A stretch of DNA of 53,162 bases. Origin: Ruminococcus sp. (GTDB taxonomy: Bacteria; Bacillota; Clostridia; Oscillospirales; Ruminococcaceae). The stretch covers positions 1 through 53,162 of the forward strand of contig JAFUTU010000051.1 of the NCBI GenBank assembly GCA_017484095.1, read 5' to 3'. Of this stretch, positions 51,834 through 53,162 are shown piece after piece. Position numbers and translations under genes: made by a program. Within the stretch, counting starts at the first letter, position 1, and the number at the start of each line of letters is the position of its first letter. The notes under the pieces are model-generated. The model was not told the DNA's origin and ran no database searches. It saw nothing but the letters and a program-made list of their open reading frames with translations.

Positions 51834-51860
51834 AGGAGGCGGCATCTGCCGAAGCTGCTT
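51834..51860 (+). promoter_or_regulatory. Shine-Dalgarno and hairpin before pyrC
   Basis: AGGAGG (51834-51839) is directly followed by a 4-bp hairpin, CGGC-ATCT-GCCG (51840-51851), then 9 nt and the ATG. Linear spacing is 21 nt; with the hairpin folded out it is 9. Confidence 0.5.
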
Positions 51861-53129
51861 ATGGAACTACTTATCAAAAATGCTCATGTGTGCGATCCGC
51901 AGGTGGGTATTGACGAGATAACCGATATTGAGATCTCAGGCGGAGTTATTAAAAAAATCGGTCCGTCAGGGGGAGGATTTGAAAGAGTTATCGACGGCGA
52001 AGGAAGGCTTTGCGTTTTGCCCGGGCTTTTCGATATGCACGTTCATTTTCGCGACCCCGGACAGACCTACAAAGAGGACCTTATAACAGGCGCTAACGCT
52101 GCCAAGGCAGGAGGGTTCACAGGAGTTGCTTGTATGCCTAACACGAAACCGCCTATCGACAGTGCGGAAAGGGTCGGTTATATTATCGACAAGGCAAGGC
52201 AGACAGGGATAAACATCTTCCCTATTGCCTGCGTTACAAAGGGTATGGCCGGAGAAGAGCTCTGCGATTATGACGAGCTTAAAGCGGCAGGAGTTAAGAT
52301 GATATCTGATGACGGCAGGCCTGTAGAGAATGCAGAGCTCATGCGTCAGGCGATAGAAAAGACCAATGAAAACGGTCTGCTGGTGGCTTCTCACTGCGAG
52401 GATCTGAAAATAATCAACGGCGGCATCATGAACAAGGGAAAGATATCCGAACAGCTTGGTGTTAAAGGTATGGACAGAGCGTCTGAGGACTATATCACGG
52501 CGCGTGAGATATGCCTTGCTATGAGCTGCGATGCTAAAGTGCATATCTGCCATGTATCTACGCGAGGAAGTGTAAATATCATCAGGGCGGCGAAGCGTGA
52601 CGGTGTGAAGGTGACCTGTGAGACTGCACCGCACTATTTCTGCTTTACTGATGAGAGGCTGCTTGCGAGAGATGCTGATTTCAGAATGTCGCCTCCTCTT
52701 AGGACGGAGGACGACAGGCAGGCTGTGCTTGAAGCTGTGCTTGACGGCACCATAGACTGCATAATTACGGATCATGCTCCGCACGCTGCTGAGGAAAAGG
52801 CTGACTTTGAAAAGGCGCCGAACGGTGTTGTCGGCTTAGAGACTTCCCTTGCAGCAACACTTACAAAGCTCTATCACACGGGGAAGGCTGATCTTAACAA
52901 GATAGCTGAGCTGATGTCTATCAATCCGAGAAGGATAATGAATATCGAACCTGTTAAGATAGAGGTCGGACAGGTTGCCGATCTGTGCATCTTTGACCCC
53001 GAACATGAGTGGGAGGTAGTACCCTCAGAGCTGCATTCAAAGAGCAAGAACACTGTGTTCAAGGGTGAAAAGCTCAAAGGCAAGAACCTTTACACGATAT
53101 GCGGCGGAAAGGTCGTATATCAGCTATAA
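51861..53129 (+). CDS. pyrC: Dihydroorotase, class I
   Basis: A 422-residue amidohydrolase that closes carbamoyl aspartate to dihydroorotate in pyrimidine synthesis. The zinc motif FDMHVHFRDPGQTYKED lies near residue 55, followed by GFTGVACMPNTKPP, the class I MISDDGRPV segment, CHVSTRGS and TDHAPHAAEEK. No other start is possible nearby: upstream in-frame codons offer no ATG, GTG or TTG. It is followed 20 bp later by another gene start. Confidence 0.95.
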   Translation: MELLIKNAHVCDPQVGIDEITDIEISGGVIKKIGPSGGGFERVIDGEGRLCVLPGLFDMHVHFRDPGQTYKEDLITGANAAKAGGFTGVACMPNTKPPIDSAERVGYIIDKARQTGINIFPIACVTKGMAGEELCDYDELKAAGVKMISDDGRPVENAELMRQAIEKTNENGLLVASHCEDLKIINGGIMNKGKISEQLGVKGMDRASEDYITAREICLAMSCDAKVHICHVSTRGSVNIIRAAKRDGVKVTCETAPHYFCFTDERLLARDADFRMSPPLRTEDDRQAVLEAVLDGTIDCIITDHAPHAAEEKADFEKAPNGVVGLETSLAATLTKLYHTGKADLNKIAELMSINPRRIMNIEPVKIEVGQVADLCIFDPEHEWEVVPSELHSKSKNTVFKGEKLKGKNLYTICGGKVVYQL

Positions 53130-53149
53130 TATCGAAGAGAGGTAATAAA

Positions 53150-53162
53150 ATGAGTTTTGACA
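53150..53162 (+). CDS. Start of the next gene, possibly pyrF (cut by the window edge)
   Basis: An ATG with GAGAGG about 7 bp upstream opens a frame of which only MSFD is visible. Orotidine-5-phosphate decarboxylases of the long Firmicutes type often begin this way and follow pyrC, so pyrF is my guess from position and four residues only. Confidence 0.45.

Noticed and set aside
51966..52784. 272-codon minus-strand ORF
   Set aside because: It is antisense to pyrC, whose family motifs are certain; no ribosome site.
1..53162. tRNA genes, CRISPR arrays, insertion sequences or prophage
   Set aside because: None seen on reading: gaps are short, no regular spacer-repeat units beyond the four-copy array, and no transposase or phage protein among the ORFs.

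Overview
The window looks like chromosome of an anaerobic, spore-forming, fibre-associated Clostridia species, most likely Ruminococcus or a close relative. The evidence is a secreted protein ending in a type I dockerin, an alpha/beta-type small acid-soluble spore protein, DUF4364 and DUF5711 proteins, moderate GC with AT-rich intergenic gaps, and strong AGGAGG ribosome binding sites. Many promoters are textbook sigma-A type (TTGACA, 17 bp, TATAAT-like). No phage, transposon, CRISPR array or tRNA gene was found.

Layout. The left edge (1-120) carries a leftward promoter and an rRNA-type leader, so an rRNA operon probably lies just outside. From 7.0 to 0.2 kb, leftward, are hflX and a shikimate-pathway operon (aroF, aroB, aroA, aroC, DUF4364). 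A 39-codon, Phe-rich ORF and a terminator-like hairpin precede aroF. From 7 to 11.1 kb lie two divergent paralogues, each with a LacI-type ligand-sensing domain fused to GGDEF. From 11.1 to 14.4 kb is a polar amino-acid ABC system (a fused binding protein-permease plus ATPase) with an AEC transporter. From 14.5 to 17.5 kb are a pyruvyl-transferase/GDPD-like fusion and a divergent unknown gene with an unusual leader. From 17.5 to 20.9 kb are clpB and a ribbon-helix-helix gene with repeated boxes around its promoter. From 21.1 to 24.4 kb is the dockerin protein, followed by the spore protein, ligA, and a heterodimeric ABC exporter.

From 43.7 down to 30.7 kb a long leftward series reads ruvC, ruvA, ruvB, glmM, a methyltransferase, a small charged ORF, ecfA1, ecfA2, ecfT, truA, DUF5711, cvpA and a ClpE-like unfoldase. 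From 44.1 kb most genes read rightward: murA, an unknown gene behind phased direct repeats, manA, a small membrane protein, a ROK glucokinase, ilvD, a membrane-anchored unknown, pyrC and the first codons of probably pyrF. HU and a Lys/Ala-rich protein read leftward at 46.2-46.9 kb.

Most genes are housekeeping. The parts that ordinary annotation would miss are regulatory: the aromatic-rich leader ORF before aroF; the boxes around the promoter of the clpB operon; hairpins between Shine-Dalgarno and start codon in manA, ruvB and pyrC; the repeat array at 45.7 kb; and the RRXRR-like leader module at 16.5 kb. All assignments come from reading sequence by eye, without database searches.
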